64,000 bases of DNA, taken from NCBI GenBank assembly GCA_000332255.1, contig KB235926.1, positions 3,285,959 to 3,349,958 on the forward strand. Direction: 5' to 3'. The position numbers and the translations under genes are program-made. This document shows, piece by piece, positions 18,889 to 28,134 of the stretch. Under the pieces are notes generated by a model, which did no database searches, had not been told where the DNA came from, and saw only the letters and a list, made by a program, of their open reading frames with translations. Every line of letters begins with the position of its first letter. The first letter of the stretch is position 1. The DNA is from a cyanobacterium PCC 7702 (GTDB lineage: Bacteria; Cyanobacteriota; Cyanobacteriia; Cyanobacteriales; Nostocaceae).

Positions 18889-19110
18889 ACGGGGTGCTGT
18901 CTATTGCTTTTAGTTCCGATAGCAAAAATCTGGTTAGTTGCAGTCAGGATGAAAAGATTAAAGTTTGGGAAATTACAACGGGTGGATGTTTGAAGACGCT
19001 AAGAGTCAATAAGCTGTATCAAGGGTTGAACATCACGGGTATCACAGAGTCAACATAAATACAAACAAAAAGTCTGAAGACCTTGAAAGCTGTAGATTTT
19101 AACTGGCGAT
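18876..19110 (+). pseudogene. WD40-repeat protein C-terminal relic
   Basis: The frame from about 18876 reads TNGVLSIAFSSDSKNLVSCS then QDEKIKVWEITTGGCLKTLR, one complete WD40 blade. It is followed by the tail VNKLYQGLNITGITEST and TAA at 19056-19058. After a frameshift the tail resumes as QTKSLKTLKAVDF. Large cyanobacterial NB-ARC/WD40 proteins end with this kind of blade and YEGMNITG tail. Only the last ~70 codons remain, without a start. Confidence 0.7.
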
Positions 19111-19410
19111 CTTGCTAAAAACCGAAAAGGGTGCTATTGCAACTATTAGCAGCTACTAGGTAAGTTAAGTAAATTAATATCTGCACCCTTAGTGCTGACT
19201 ACAAACAACCGCTGAAGTGCTCGCTACAAATTTGTTTTCCCTAACTCACAGCTAACTGACTCGAAAAGTGAATGCTGCTTCTAGCTTGTATCTTCTGTCT
19301 TCTGTGTCTTGAAAGCAAAAAATACTTTCTACTACTTATTAAGGAAGTATTCCGGAAATAAAGGGTAGTATCGGAAAAATTAGATTAAAGAGTATGCAAG
19401 TAACTAGCTT

Positions 19411-21180
19411 ATGACTCACCACACAAGCAGTAAAGTTCTGCAAGGACGTTACCAAATTGTCCAAAATTTAGGTGCGGGCGTGTTTGAGCAAACGTATGTT
19501 GCTATAGATATCGAAAGACCGGGGCAATTGAAGTATGTTGTCAGAGAGGTAAACTTTTCTACCTTTGAACCTAGCTATCTGGAAACGCAGAGACTAAATT
19601 TTCTCACTGAAATTGAGACGCTCAAGCGTCTAGGACAGCACGAGCGAATTCCCAAGTTAATTACCCATTTTGAAGAAGATGGGCGGTTTTACTTGATACA
19701 AGAGTTTATCGAGGGACACGCGCTGACTGCAGAATTACCCCCTTATCAACACTTGGGTTGTCTTTGGAGTGAAAGCGAAGTTATAGAATTGCTACAAGAT
19801 GTATTAAGTATACTCGAGTTTGTTCACTCTCAAAAAGTAATTCACTGCAACCTGAAACCAGATAATTTAATCAGGCGTGCTCGAGATGGTAATTTAGTTC
19901 TAATCAATTTTGGTTGTATCCAAGCAATGGATACCGATCCTGAAGAAGTATTAGCTATCGAGCAATTGGCTTTTACCTCATTGGGGTATATTCCACCAGA
20001 ACAATTCATTGGTCAAACACAGCCTAACAGCGATATCTATGCTTTGGGTATGATTGCTATCCAAGCTTTAACGGGACTTTCTCCGTTGGAATTAAAGATC
20101 GATCCCCTCAGCAAAGAGATGATTTGGCGCTGCGAGCAAATCCAAGTTAGTGATGGTCTTGCTGACATTCTCGGTCAAATGACCCGCCACAATTACAAAG
20201 ATCGTTTTCAGTCAACAACTGAAGTATTGCAAGCACTGAGAGCGAATATCAACGAAAAATTGCCAATTACCAACATACAGTTTCCAACCCCCCTCTGTTT
20301 ACAATATTCAACCGCAGGCAAGGTTAGCAAGCGTCGGGATTCTTCCAAATCATCTCCTTTAGTTATGGGAATGAAAGTGGGATTGGCAGCAAATTCATTA
20401 ATAATGGGTTTGGGAATATATGCTTTGATTAACAATTCTCCTGCTCGTTCAGAAACAGAGATTTTACAGCAAGCGACAAGAAAATATCAAGCCGGAAATT
20501 TGGAAGAAGCGATCGCCTTAGCGAAAAAGATACCTTCAACCAGTAATGTTTATCCCGAAGCTCAAGCTTCCATTGAACAATGGCAAAATCAATGGCAAAC
20601 TGCTGCGGAAAAATATTTAACAGCAGAAAAAGCTTTGCATGAAGGTCGGTGGTCAGAGGTACTGCATCTTGCTTCCCAAGTTCCCGACAATTTATATTGG
20701 CAGGCAAAAATACTCAAAATAGTTGAGCAAGCAAAAGCTAAAATCGAGGTTCAAGCTCAACAATTGTTAACAAAAGCTTATGAAAAAGCAGCGGTTAAAG
20801 ATTTTGATACAGCTTTAACGTACCTGCACCGCATTCCTCAATTATCTGCCCAAAAAACCTCCGTCAAACAAAAGATAGCTGAGTATAGCTACAAAAAACA
20901 AGTTCGAGCCATTTACTGCTTGCAACAAGCTTATAATTACGCTGCAGCAGGGAATTTTGCTGTGGCGATCGCATTTCTGCAACAAATTCCCAAAAATACG
21001 GCGGTGTATGCAAATGCTCAAACTAAGTTAGTTGAGTATGCTCAAAAGCAACGTCTGCAAACCGAAGCTCAACCTGTGGTTGGGAAAATCAAACAAGCAA
21101 CTACTAACGAATTGCTGCAGTCTTCCAATTCTCATAGCAACTTACACCAAGTTGATTCTCAACTGCAAACTCGGTTGTAA
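19411..21180 (+). CDS. Serine/threonine kinase-like protein, probable pseudokinase
   Basis: 589 aa. The kinase fold covers about 14-285. Every core catalytic element is altered: the Gly loop is GAGVFEQTY (third Gly missing), the ATP-anchoring Lys is Arg45 (YVVREVN), HRD is HCN with Asn147 (VIHCNLKPDN) and DFG is NFG with Asn166 (LVLINFGCIQ). The structural parts GYIPPEQF and DIYALGMIAIQALTG remain. A membrane helix lies near 313-335 (KVGLAANSLIMGLGIYALIN). The rest is a helical repeat region (periods ending in KIPSTS, QVPDN, RIPQL, QIPKN), presumably extracytoplasmic. The family normally signals from the membrane; this member probably binds or scaffolds without phosphotransfer. It is convergent with polA, 8 bp apart. 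Confidence 0.87.
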   Translation: MTHHTSSKVLQGRYQIVQNLGAGVFEQTYVAIDIERPGQLKYVVREVNFSTFEPSYLETQRLNFLTEIETLKRLGQHERIPKLITHFEEDGRFYLIQEFIEGHALTAELPPYQHLGCLWSESEVIELLQDVLSILEFVHSQKVIHCNLKPDNLIRRARDGNLVLINFGCIQAMDTDPEEVLAIEQLAFTSLGYIPPEQFIGQTQPNSDIYALGMIAIQALTGLSPLELKIDPLSKEMIWRCEQIQVSDGLADILGQMTRHNYKDRFQSTTEVLQALRANINEKLPITNIQFPTPLCLQYSTAGKVSKRRDSSKSSPLVMGMKVGLAANSLIMGLGIYALINNSPARSETEILQQATRKYQAGNLEEAIALAKKIPSTSNVYPEAQASIEQWQNQWQTAAEKYLTAEKALHEGRWSEVLHLASQVPDNLYWQAKILKIVEQAKAKIEVQAQQLLTKAYEKAAVKDFDTALTYLHRIPQLSAQKTSVKQKIAEYSYKKQVRAIYCLQQAYNYAAAGNFAVAIAFLQQIPKNTAVYANAQTKLVEYAQKQRLQTEAQPVVGKIKQATTNELLQSSNSHSNLHQVDSQLQTRL

Positions 21181-21188
21181 TTTTCGTT

Positions 21189-24155
21189 TTACTTTGTCTC
21201 CATCCAGTTTTCACCTGCACGCACGTCGACCACTAAAGGTACGCGCAGCTGGACTGCGTTTTCCATCACTGATTTAATTTGTGGTTGTAATTCTTCCCAT
21301 TCGCTAGGAGGGACTTCAAACACCAGCTCGTCGTGAACTTGTAATAATAACCGTGCTTGGTAATTTTGCAGAATTTTATGCAGTTCGAGCATGGCAATTT
21401 TGATAATATCAGCACTGGAACCTTGAATTGGGGCATTGGCAGCAGAACGCAACAAACCTGCGTCGTAAGCACTCAAATTTTTTAATTTCCCAAGATCGAT
21501 ATCTTCTGGATTTTTGCCCTTGAAATGGCGTAGGCTATCGCTGGTAAAATCGAAATAACGACGGCGACCGAGGATTGTTTCCACATAACCTTGAGCGATC
21601 GCTTGTTTTTTTAAGCCTTCTAAATATTCAAAAACTTTCGGATAGCGTTTGTTAAATCGCTTTATAAACTCATTAGCCAGTGCTTTATCAACACCAGTAG
21701 AACGGGAAAATTTTAGCGAACCCATGCCATAAATTACACCAAAATTGATAGTTTTTGCCACCCGGCGTTCCTCTGGTGTGATATCTTCTTTTTCAAACAT
21801 CAATCGTGCAGTTACCGTATGAATATCTTCATTGGCTTGATAAGCTTCAATTAATACAGGTTCTTGACTCAAATGAGCTAATATTCTTAACTCAATTTGT
21901 GAATAATCAGCAGCTACCATCAACCAGCCTGGTTCTGGTATGAACGCTTTGCGAATCTGACGGCTAAAAGCAGTACGAATCGGGATATTTTGCAAATTTG
22001 GATGCGAAGAAGATAGCCTACCAGTAGATGTAGCTGTTTGATTAAAATCTGTATGGATTCTTTGGGTATCCGAACGTACTAAAGATGGTAAAGTATCGAC
22101 ATAAGTAGATTTTAATTTTGCCAAAGTGCGATACTCAATAATGGCATCAATAATACCAGTTGTATCCACTTCTCTTAATTTTTCTAGTGTAGCTGCGTCT
22201 GTGGAATATCCCGTTTGAATTTTCCGAGAATGTTTCGTACTTAACTTTAATTTTTCAAACAATATTTGACTCAATTGCTTAGGAGAACCTAAGTTGAATT
22301 TTTCTCCAGCAATATCATACACTTGTTGTTCTAATTTTGCTAAATCCTTTTCGATCTGTCGGGAAAGTTCTTGCAAATAAACTGTGTTAATGCGAATTCC
22401 CTGATATTCCATTTCTGCTAATACTGCTTCTAATGGTTGTTCTACCTCCACTAGTAGCTTGTACAAAGCAGGAATTTTTTGTAGTTCCAGACGCAATTTC
22501 GGTACCAGTCGGAAGGTCGCGCGAACATCCATGCCGCAGTAATCTGCTACAGTGGGAATGTCTAAATCAGCAATAGTTTTCCCTTTAGGTACCAAATCAG
22601 CATAATTTTTTATTGTTAAACCCAGATATTTTTGAGCTAAATCACTCAAATTATGACTGCTATCTGGATTGAGAACATAGCTTGCAAGCATGGGGTCAAA
22701 CACAACCCCTGCTAAATTAATTCCTTGGCAACGCAAAATCAAGCGGTCAAACTTAGTATTTTGTAAAGCTTTCGGGTAACTAGGATTTTCTAGAATTGGG
22801 CGTAGGGTTTGCAGGACAAAATCTCGATCTAAATTTTTGCCGGTTTTATGTCCCACAGGAATGTAAGCTACTTCTTCTTTTTGGGGATCGCTTCCCCAAC
22901 AACACCCAATTCCTACCAACTGAGCATCCCGTGGTTCTAAATCGCTGGTTTCAGTGTCCCAAGCTACGGGTAGATTCGGATCGGTAAATTGCTGCAATGT
23001 ATTTACTAATTCAGTTAACAGCTCTTCTGTATCAATAATACGTGGTTGAGTTGCCGAAGTAGGTTGAGATTGTTGTTCAGCTTCTGCTGTATCAGCAGCA
23101 CTAAAAAACCACAAGTCATTATCCTGCTCGTCTTCTTCGGTATTAGTTGTTGCTGGCGTTAAAGTTGGTGCTTCCTGTGTTACCGTACCGCCAAATTTTT
23201 GTTGTAGCTCGTTAATCTTGCTTAAAAAACTCTTAAATTCTAATTTTTCCAAAATCGGTATCACAACAGTGCTATCAAATCCTCTTAACCGACACTCTTC
23301 CAGATCAACCTCCAGAGGAACATCAAGGGCGATCGCCGCCAAATATTTAGACTTTTGAGCATCTTGTTGACCTTGTTCTAATTTTTTGTGCAGCGCACCT
23401 TTAATTTCCGGTAAACAAGCATAAATTTTTTCTAGAGAACCGTAGGTATTAAGTAATTGCACGGCGGTTTTTTCACCTATTCCCTTCACCCCAGGAATAT
23501 TGTCTGACTTATCCCCACAAAGTGCTTTCAAATCAACAACCTGTGACGGTAAAACCCCCAGTTTGGCTTGCACCTGTTCCAGTCCAAATTCCGTGATGCT
23601 TGCTGTATTTGGAGAACGCCTGAAGGCTTCCGGAGTAAAATATAAAACACTTATTTCCTTCTCGGGATCTACTAACTGAAACAAATCGCGATCGCCTGTC
23701 AAAATCTTGACTTGATAACCCAAAGCAGATGCCTTTTGCGCTAAAGTTCCCAAAACATCATCTGCTTCATAACCAGGCGCGGTGACAATTTTGAGGTTTA
23801 ATCCATCCAATAGCTCGTGGAGGTTTTTTAAGTCGGGAATAAAATCTTCTGGCGTTCCTGGGCGATCGGCCTTGTAGGTATCGTCAGCTTCGTGGCGAAA
23901 AGTTGGCAAACCCAAATCAAAAGCCACTGCTATTGCTTGTGGTTGTTGGGTCGCCATCACCTCTAACAGAGATTTCAAAAATCCATAACATACACTTGTA
24001 GGAATCCCTGTCTTGGTTCGCAGTCCGCCATCTCGTCCTTTAGCAAAGGCGTAGTAAGAACGAAATGCCAAAGAGTGTCCATCTATTAAAATGAACGTGG
24101 GACGCGCTGCACCAGAAGAAGAAGCCAACTGATTTGAGGGTGTTTTTTGGGACAT
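21189..24155 (-). CDS. polA: DNA polymerase I
   Basis: 988 aa from the ATG at 24155. The frame is open to 24242, but MSQKTPSNQ fits the usual start. Domains: a 5'-3' flap nuclease (about 20-310; LIDGHSLAFRSYYAFAKG, GDKSDNIPGVKGIGEKTA), a Gln/Glu-rich linker, a 3'-5' exonuclease with intact acidic motifs (AWDTETSDLEP, NTKFDRLIL, YCGMDVRATF), and a family A polymerase (VAADYSQIELRILAHLSQEP, RRVAKTINFGVIYGMG, LLQVHDELVFEV). It repairs DNA and removes primers. All three activities look intact, unlike Taq-type enzymes that have lost proofreading. It follows the DUF4114 gene by 47 bp and may be co-transcribed with it. Confidence 0.97.
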   Translation of the reverse strand: MSQKTPSNQLASSSGAARPTFILIDGHSLAFRSYYAFAKGRDGGLRTKTGIPTSVCYGFLKSLLEVMATQQPQAIAVAFDLGLPTFRHEADDTYKADRPGTPEDFIPDLKNLHELLDGLNLKIVTAPGYEADDVLGTLAQKASALGYQVKILTGDRDLFQLVDPEKEISVLYFTPEAFRRSPNTASITEFGLEQVQAKLGVLPSQVVDLKALCGDKSDNIPGVKGIGEKTAVQLLNTYGSLEKIYACLPEIKGALHKKLEQGQQDAQKSKYLAAIALDVPLEVDLEECRLRGFDSTVVIPILEKLEFKSFLSKINELQQKFGGTVTQEAPTLTPATTNTEEDEQDNDLWFFSAADTAEAEQQSQPTSATQPRIIDTEELLTELVNTLQQFTDPNLPVAWDTETSDLEPRDAQLVGIGCCWGSDPQKEEVAYIPVGHKTGKNLDRDFVLQTLRPILENPSYPKALQNTKFDRLILRCQGINLAGVVFDPMLASYVLNPDSSHNLSDLAQKYLGLTIKNYADLVPKGKTIADLDIPTVADYCGMDVRATFRLVPKLRLELQKIPALYKLLVEVEQPLEAVLAEMEYQGIRINTVYLQELSRQIEKDLAKLEQQVYDIAGEKFNLGSPKQLSQILFEKLKLSTKHSRKIQTGYSTDAATLEKLREVDTTGIIDAIIEYRTLAKLKSTYVDTLPSLVRSDTQRIHTDFNQTATSTGRLSSSHPNLQNIPIRTAFSRQIRKAFIPEPGWLMVAADYSQIELRILAHLSQEPVLIEAYQANEDIHTVTARLMFEKEDITPEERRVAKTINFGVIYGMGSLKFSRSTGVDKALANEFIKRFNKRYPKVFEYLEGLKKQAIAQGYVETILGRRRYFDFTSDSLRHFKGKNPEDIDLGKLKNLSAYDAGLLRSAANAPIQGSSADIIKIAMLELHKILQNYQARLLLQVHDELVFEVPPSEWEELQPQIKSVMENAVQLRVPLVVDVRAGENWMETK

Positions 24156-24202
24156 GGCCTTATTGTAACTAGCGGCTCCCCCCACGGGAGCACAATCTGC
24201 AG

Positions 24203-25042
24203 TTACAATAACTTTTCTGCTTTGTTTTGACGACGCCGCCATTTGAGCATTCCTAAGATTCCTACCCCCAACACGGATAAGGTAGTTGTAGGTTCGGGAA
24301 CCGAGGCTAAGGCTCTGACATTATCTGCACCAACGTCCACAACAAAAACAACATCGTTAAAGTCGCGATCGGAATTTTCGTTGGTCCTTCCAGTTCTGGG
24401 ATCTATCCCTCTCGCTCCTAAAGGACCGTATAAATCTTCAAAACCTATCAAAATGTAATCTCGGACAGCGTAAGCAACCATGTGTTGCAATCCGTCGGGG
24501 TTGAAAGAAGCTTGAGAACCGTAAATATTAGCAGAATCACCTAACCTCCAGCCATCAGCTCTCAACCAAAAGTCTAATTTGGTACCTGCTGCAAAATTGC
24601 CTAGGTTGACTCCATCACCTAATCTTAGTGCCCCACCGCCCCAGTCTCCCACACACCCACGACCGCGACAAGAAATATCATTAAATACTAATCCAGACCG
24701 ATTTGTCGCTCCAGTTGCCGTATAAGCCAACTGATTTCTATACTTTGCCCCCTCATTAATAAAATAAACGCTGACATTGTGGGAGTATTTTAAAAATAAC
24801 TTGCTGGGATCTAATTCCAGCTGTTGGCTGTTTGGTAAAGCAACTCTTTCTGCTTGCACGTATTGTTGGAAAAAAGTGTCATCAAAACCGGTCGTTTCTC
24901 TGGGCAGTATTTGTGGTTGTTGCCATGAATTATTCCACCTAAAACTAAAAGGATCTGCAGATGCAGAGTTGATTTGCCAAAATGGTCCAGTAAATACAGT
25001 AGTAGCGGTAAAAATGAGTCCTGGGAGACATTTTTTAATCAT
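24203..25042 (-). CDS. DUF4114 / PEP-CTERM exported protein
   Basis: 279 aa. The signal peptide is about 1-29 (MIKKCLPGLIFTATTVF start, ending SASA). A DUF4114-like domain ends in the acidic signature IGFEDLYGP and SDRDFNDVVF, often linked to calcium-binding surface proteins. The C terminus has VPEPTTTLSVLGVGILGML followed by WRRRQNK, a PEP-CTERM sorting signal. It is therefore predicted to be exported and processed by an exosortase. A CxxxxxC pair (ISCRGRGCVGDWGGG) could form a disulfide. Confidence 0.85.
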   Translation of the reverse strand: MIKKCLPGLIFTATTVFTGPFWQINSASADPFSFRWNNSWQQPQILPRETTGFDDTFFQQYVQAERVALPNSQQLELDPSKLFLKYSHNVSVYFINEGAKYRNQLAYTATGATNRSGLVFNDISCRGRGCVGDWGGGALRLGDGVNLGNFAAGTKLDFWLRADGWRLGDSANIYGSQASFNPDGLQHMVAYAVRDYILIGFEDLYGPLGARGIDPRTGRTNENSDRDFNDVVFVVDVGADNVRALASVPEPTTTLSVLGVGILGMLKWRRRQNKAEKLL

Positions 25043-25541
25043 ATAATTTGCTTACAAAATTGTCACTGCAAAATTAGGAAGCTCGAGCTGGTAAAGCTTA
25101 ATCAACATAATTTATATCCCAGTATGAAAGATATTGTCTATATTTAAAATTTCTTTTTGCTGATTCTTTAAAATTTATTTATTTCTTAAGTAATTATTTG
25201 GAATTCATACAAAATCTTAATACTAGTGCGTTTGAAAATTTGAGTATTGTCGATTTGTCAAGAGTAATTTCTACTAGAAAAATTAGATTGCTTGTAGTTG
25301 AGTTAGTTGAGGAAATTTTACTTGGAAAAATTACGTAAAAAATCTATTAACACCCGAGATTCGTTAGGCAAGCATAGAAATAATGTCAATCGCTCTTTTT
25401 AGGTTCAAGACCGTTTTAGCCAGTTTAATGAAGGAAAAAGCCTAATTGTATTTATCAAAGCAGAAAAATTACTTAGCAAGCCAAAATAAATGATACTGTA
25501 GTATTTAAGTATTCCAGACATCTAATGCTAAAGCGAATATT
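25043..25541. other. Intergenic region, divergent promoters
   Basis: About 500 bp, very AT-rich, between the DUF4114 gene (minus) and the SPFH gene (plus). No ORF or clear hairpin seen. Confidence 0.35.
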
Positions 25542-26441
25542 ATGAATTTCATATTCTCGCTGCTAACTAGCTTGCTTGCAATTTTTATCTATCTTAATTC
25601 CAGTAAAATTTCCGGTAAACGTAGCCGCTGGACAATTCGGGGAATTACTATATTCATAGGTGCGATCGCTTTGCTTAATTGCACAGGCAAAATTTTGGTA
25701 ATTGTACCTTCGGGGAATGTCGGAGTCATCGACTTGTTGGGTCGGGTTAGCGATCGCATTCTTAACCCAGGTGTTCATCTAATTAATCCTTTTGCTGACG
25801 TTCTTCTATTTTCGACAAGGCTTAAAGATATAAAAGAAAATATAGACACCACATCACGGGAAGGATTAAGCCTAAATATAGATGTTAGCCTGCAGTACAA
25901 GCTTGACCCCCAAAAAGCAGCAACGGTCTATCAAAATATCGGCCAAGACCAGGAACAATTGGTTATTTCTCGATTCCGTTCCACCGTACGCGCTACAACA
26001 GCAAAATACCCGGCAGAAGCTATTTATTCTCGAAAGCGTCAAGAAATAGCTCAGCAACTCGACCAACAGATCACCCAACAGCTACTTCCCTTGGGTTTGA
26101 TTGTGGAAGAAGTACTGTTAAGAAATGTTAAAATGCCAGATAGCCTGCAAGCAGAGATACAAGAAAAGCTCAAGGCAGAGCAAGAAAGTCAAAAAATGAA
26201 GTTTATCCTCGAAAAAGAACGTCAAGAAGCACAACGCAAGCTTATAGAAGCTAAAGGTATTGCCGACTGGCAAAAGATTATCTCCAAAGGACTTACCAAC
26301 TCTGTGCTGCAATTGCGGGCCACAGAAGCAATGGAGAAACTAGCCCAATCTCCCAACTCCAAAATCATTGTCCTTGGTGTTGAAAAGGCAGCAGGAGTAC
26401 CAGTTTTTATCCCGGCAGAGACAGCAACCGCAAAGCCTTAA
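25542..26441 (+). CDS. Prohibitin/SPFH (band 7) membrane protein
   Basis: 299 aa. A hydrophobic N terminus (residues 1-60, two hydrophobic stretches) is followed by an SPFH domain (VPSGNVGVIDLLGRVSDRIL, LNPGVHLINPFADVLLFSTR, LSLNIDVSLQYKLDP). A Glu/Lys/Gln-rich coiled coil follows at about 205-245, then a short C terminus. Members oligomerise into membrane microdomain rings and often modulate proteases. It is monocistronic or paired with the small gene 34 bp downstream. Confidence 0.88.
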   Translation: MNFIFSLLTSLLAIFIYLNSSKISGKRSRWTIRGITIFIGAIALLNCTGKILVIVPSGNVGVIDLLGRVSDRILNPGVHLINPFADVLLFSTRLKDIKENIDTTSREGLSLNIDVSLQYKLDPQKAATVYQNIGQDQEQLVISRFRSTVRATTAKYPAEAIYSRKRQEIAQQLDQQITQQLLPLGLIVEEVLLRNVKMPDSLQAEIQEKLKAEQESQKMKFILEKERQEAQRKLIEAKGIADWQKIISKGLTNSVLQLRATEAMEKLAQSPNSKIIVLGVEKAAGVPVFIPAETATAKP

Positions 26442-26475
26442 AATTTTGTTTGTACCAAATTTTTAATTCGCAATT

Positions 26476-26664
26476 ATGGCTAGCCCACAAACTTGGTATA
26501 TTGTCAAGCGTCCCGCGGGAAATTGTGAAATTATCCCCAGTGAGGAAGCGACTGGGGATGAAAATTCAAAGATCGTAGAAAAGTGGGGTCCCTTTGATTC
26601 ACAGCAACAAGCGATCGCTCGTCGTGTCGGCTTGATCCGGGCAGGTAAGTGTCAACCCCTATAA
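26476..26664 (+). CDS. Conserved small cyanobacterial protein
   Basis: 62 aa, soluble. The pattern WYIVKRPAGNCEIIPSEEA then KWGPFDSQQQAIARRVGLIR with a C-terminal GKCQP recalls a short cyanobacterial protein sometimes mislabelled as transposase-related in databases. I know of no function. It begins 34 bp after the SPFH stop codon. The ATG follows an AT-rich leader without a strong ribosome site. Confidence 0.65.
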   Translation: MASPQTWYIVKRPAGNCEIIPSEEATGDENSKIVEKWGPFDSQQQAIARRVGLIRAGKCQPL

Positions 26665-26684
26665 TTTTTAATCATAGTTGGCAA

Positions 26685-27977
26685 TTAATTTTCAGCCTTT
26701 GTATTTCTAGAAGCGATTTCCTTACCTAGCACTTCCACAGCTTTAGCAAATTGGGGATCTGCCAAGGTTCCGATTTTATCTCGCTCCTGCAGCCACAGCT
26801 GTTGCCGCTGCTTGTCGTTTAATTCCACAGTTACGTCTGGAGTAATACCGTGCTTGTTAATATCCTTACCACTGGGAGTATGGTATTTAGCAATAGTCAC
26901 TGCCAATCCCGAACCATCGTTCAAGGGACGCACTGATTGTACCAGACCCTTACCAAACGTCTTGCTACCTACCAAAACAGCACGCTTGTTGTCCTGCAAA
27001 GCTCCAGAGAGAATTTCACTAGCACTGGCGCTTCCCTTATCTACCAGTATCACCAGAGGCTTATTTGTTAAGGCCCTTCCATTGGCAACTTCTTTTTCTA
27101 CCTCTCCTTTGCGGTCAATTGTGGACACGATTACACCTTTATCCATCCACATCCTAGCTATTTCCACACTGGAGAATAACAAGCCCCCGGGATTGCTTCG
27201 CAAATCTAGAATATATCCAGTTACTTGTTTGCTTTCTAAATTCTTGATCGCGTCTCGCACTTCTTTAGCCGCATTAGCACTAAATTGTTTGAGGCGAATG
27301 TAGCCAATATTGCCTACAGGGGTCTGCTTGAGCGAATATTCTACAGGATGAATTTCAATTCGCGCTCGCGTAATTGTAAATTCTTTTTGCTGATTGTTGC
27401 GCAAAATTGTCAGCCTTACCTGAGTTCCTGGCTCGCCTCTTATCAGGGCCACCGCCTGATTGGTATCCATCCCCTCTGTGCTTTTACCATTGATTTTGAT
27501 AATAATGTCTTTTGCCAGAATGCCAGCCTTGGATGCAGGCGTGTCATCAATGGGAGCAATGACGATCAGCCTTTTGGTTTTCTCATCCAGACCAATTTGA
27601 ATACCAATACCCGTTAGTTCGCCAGAGGTGTCCACTTGCATATTCTTGAACTCCTCTGGATCCATGAATCGGGTATAGGGATCGTCAAGCTTTTTAAGCA
27701 TTTCTCGGATAGCTTTATAAGCTTCTTGCTTGCTGCTGTAGGACTTGTTCAAGTACTCGCGACGAACAGCTTGCCAATCCACCTGATTAAAGGTGCCGTC
27801 TACGTATTGGCGGTTAATAATTTGCCAAACTTCATCTACTAATTCTTTAGGACTTTCTTCGAATAAAGCCTGTCCTCGCGAGTGAATACCTAGACTGGTA
27901 ACCGCGATTGTAGATAACGCTACAACCGTAGCACCTAAAGTCAGCCCAGTACTTATGGTCTTTCTTGCAATCGCCAT
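26685..27977 (-). CDS. C-terminal processing peptidase (S41, Ctp family)
   Basis: About 430 aa from the ATG at 27977 (an upstream non-ATG frame reaches 28043). An N-terminal hydrophobic segment exports it. A PDZ domain lies at about 105-190 (GELTGIGIQIGLDEKTKRL, IIIKINGKSTEGMDTNQAVA). The S41 catalytic core has Ser in VDKGSASASEIL (about residue 315) and the general-base Lys in KTFGKGLVQSVRPL (about 340). Cyanobacteria carry three paralogues (CtpA, B, C). CtpA trims the D1 C terminus in the lumen. Which paralogue this is cannot be fixed by eye, so no symbol is given. Confidence 0.9.
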   Translation of the reverse strand: MAIARKTISTGLTLGATVVALSTIAVTSLGIHSRGQALFEESPKELVDEVWQIINRQYVDGTFNQVDWQAVRREYLNKSYSSKQEAYKAIREMLKKLDDPYTRFMDPEEFKNMQVDTSGELTGIGIQIGLDEKTKRLIVIAPIDDTPASKAGILAKDIIIKINGKSTEGMDTNQAVALIRGEPGTQVRLTILRNNQQKEFTITRARIEIHPVEYSLKQTPVGNIGYIRLKQFSANAAKEVRDAIKNLESKQVTGYILDLRSNPGGLLFSSVEIARMWMDKGVIVSTIDRKGEVEKEVANGRALTNKPLVILVDKGSASASEILSGALQDNKRAVLVGSKTFGKGLVQSVRPLNDGSGLAVTIAKYHTPSGKDINKHGITPDVTVELNDKQRQQLWLQERDKIGTLADPQFAKAVEVLGKEIASRNTKAEN

Positions 27978-28134
27978 GATGATAGCTGTGCCAGAGGGAC
28001 AAATAATGTATATTAATATGCTCAATCTAACACAGGCTACCACTGTAAAGACCGAGCATATTTTGTTATTTCCATAAAAATGCCTGGATGTCCGGCAACT
28101 ATGGTAACCACCTATACAAACGTTTACAGAAATT

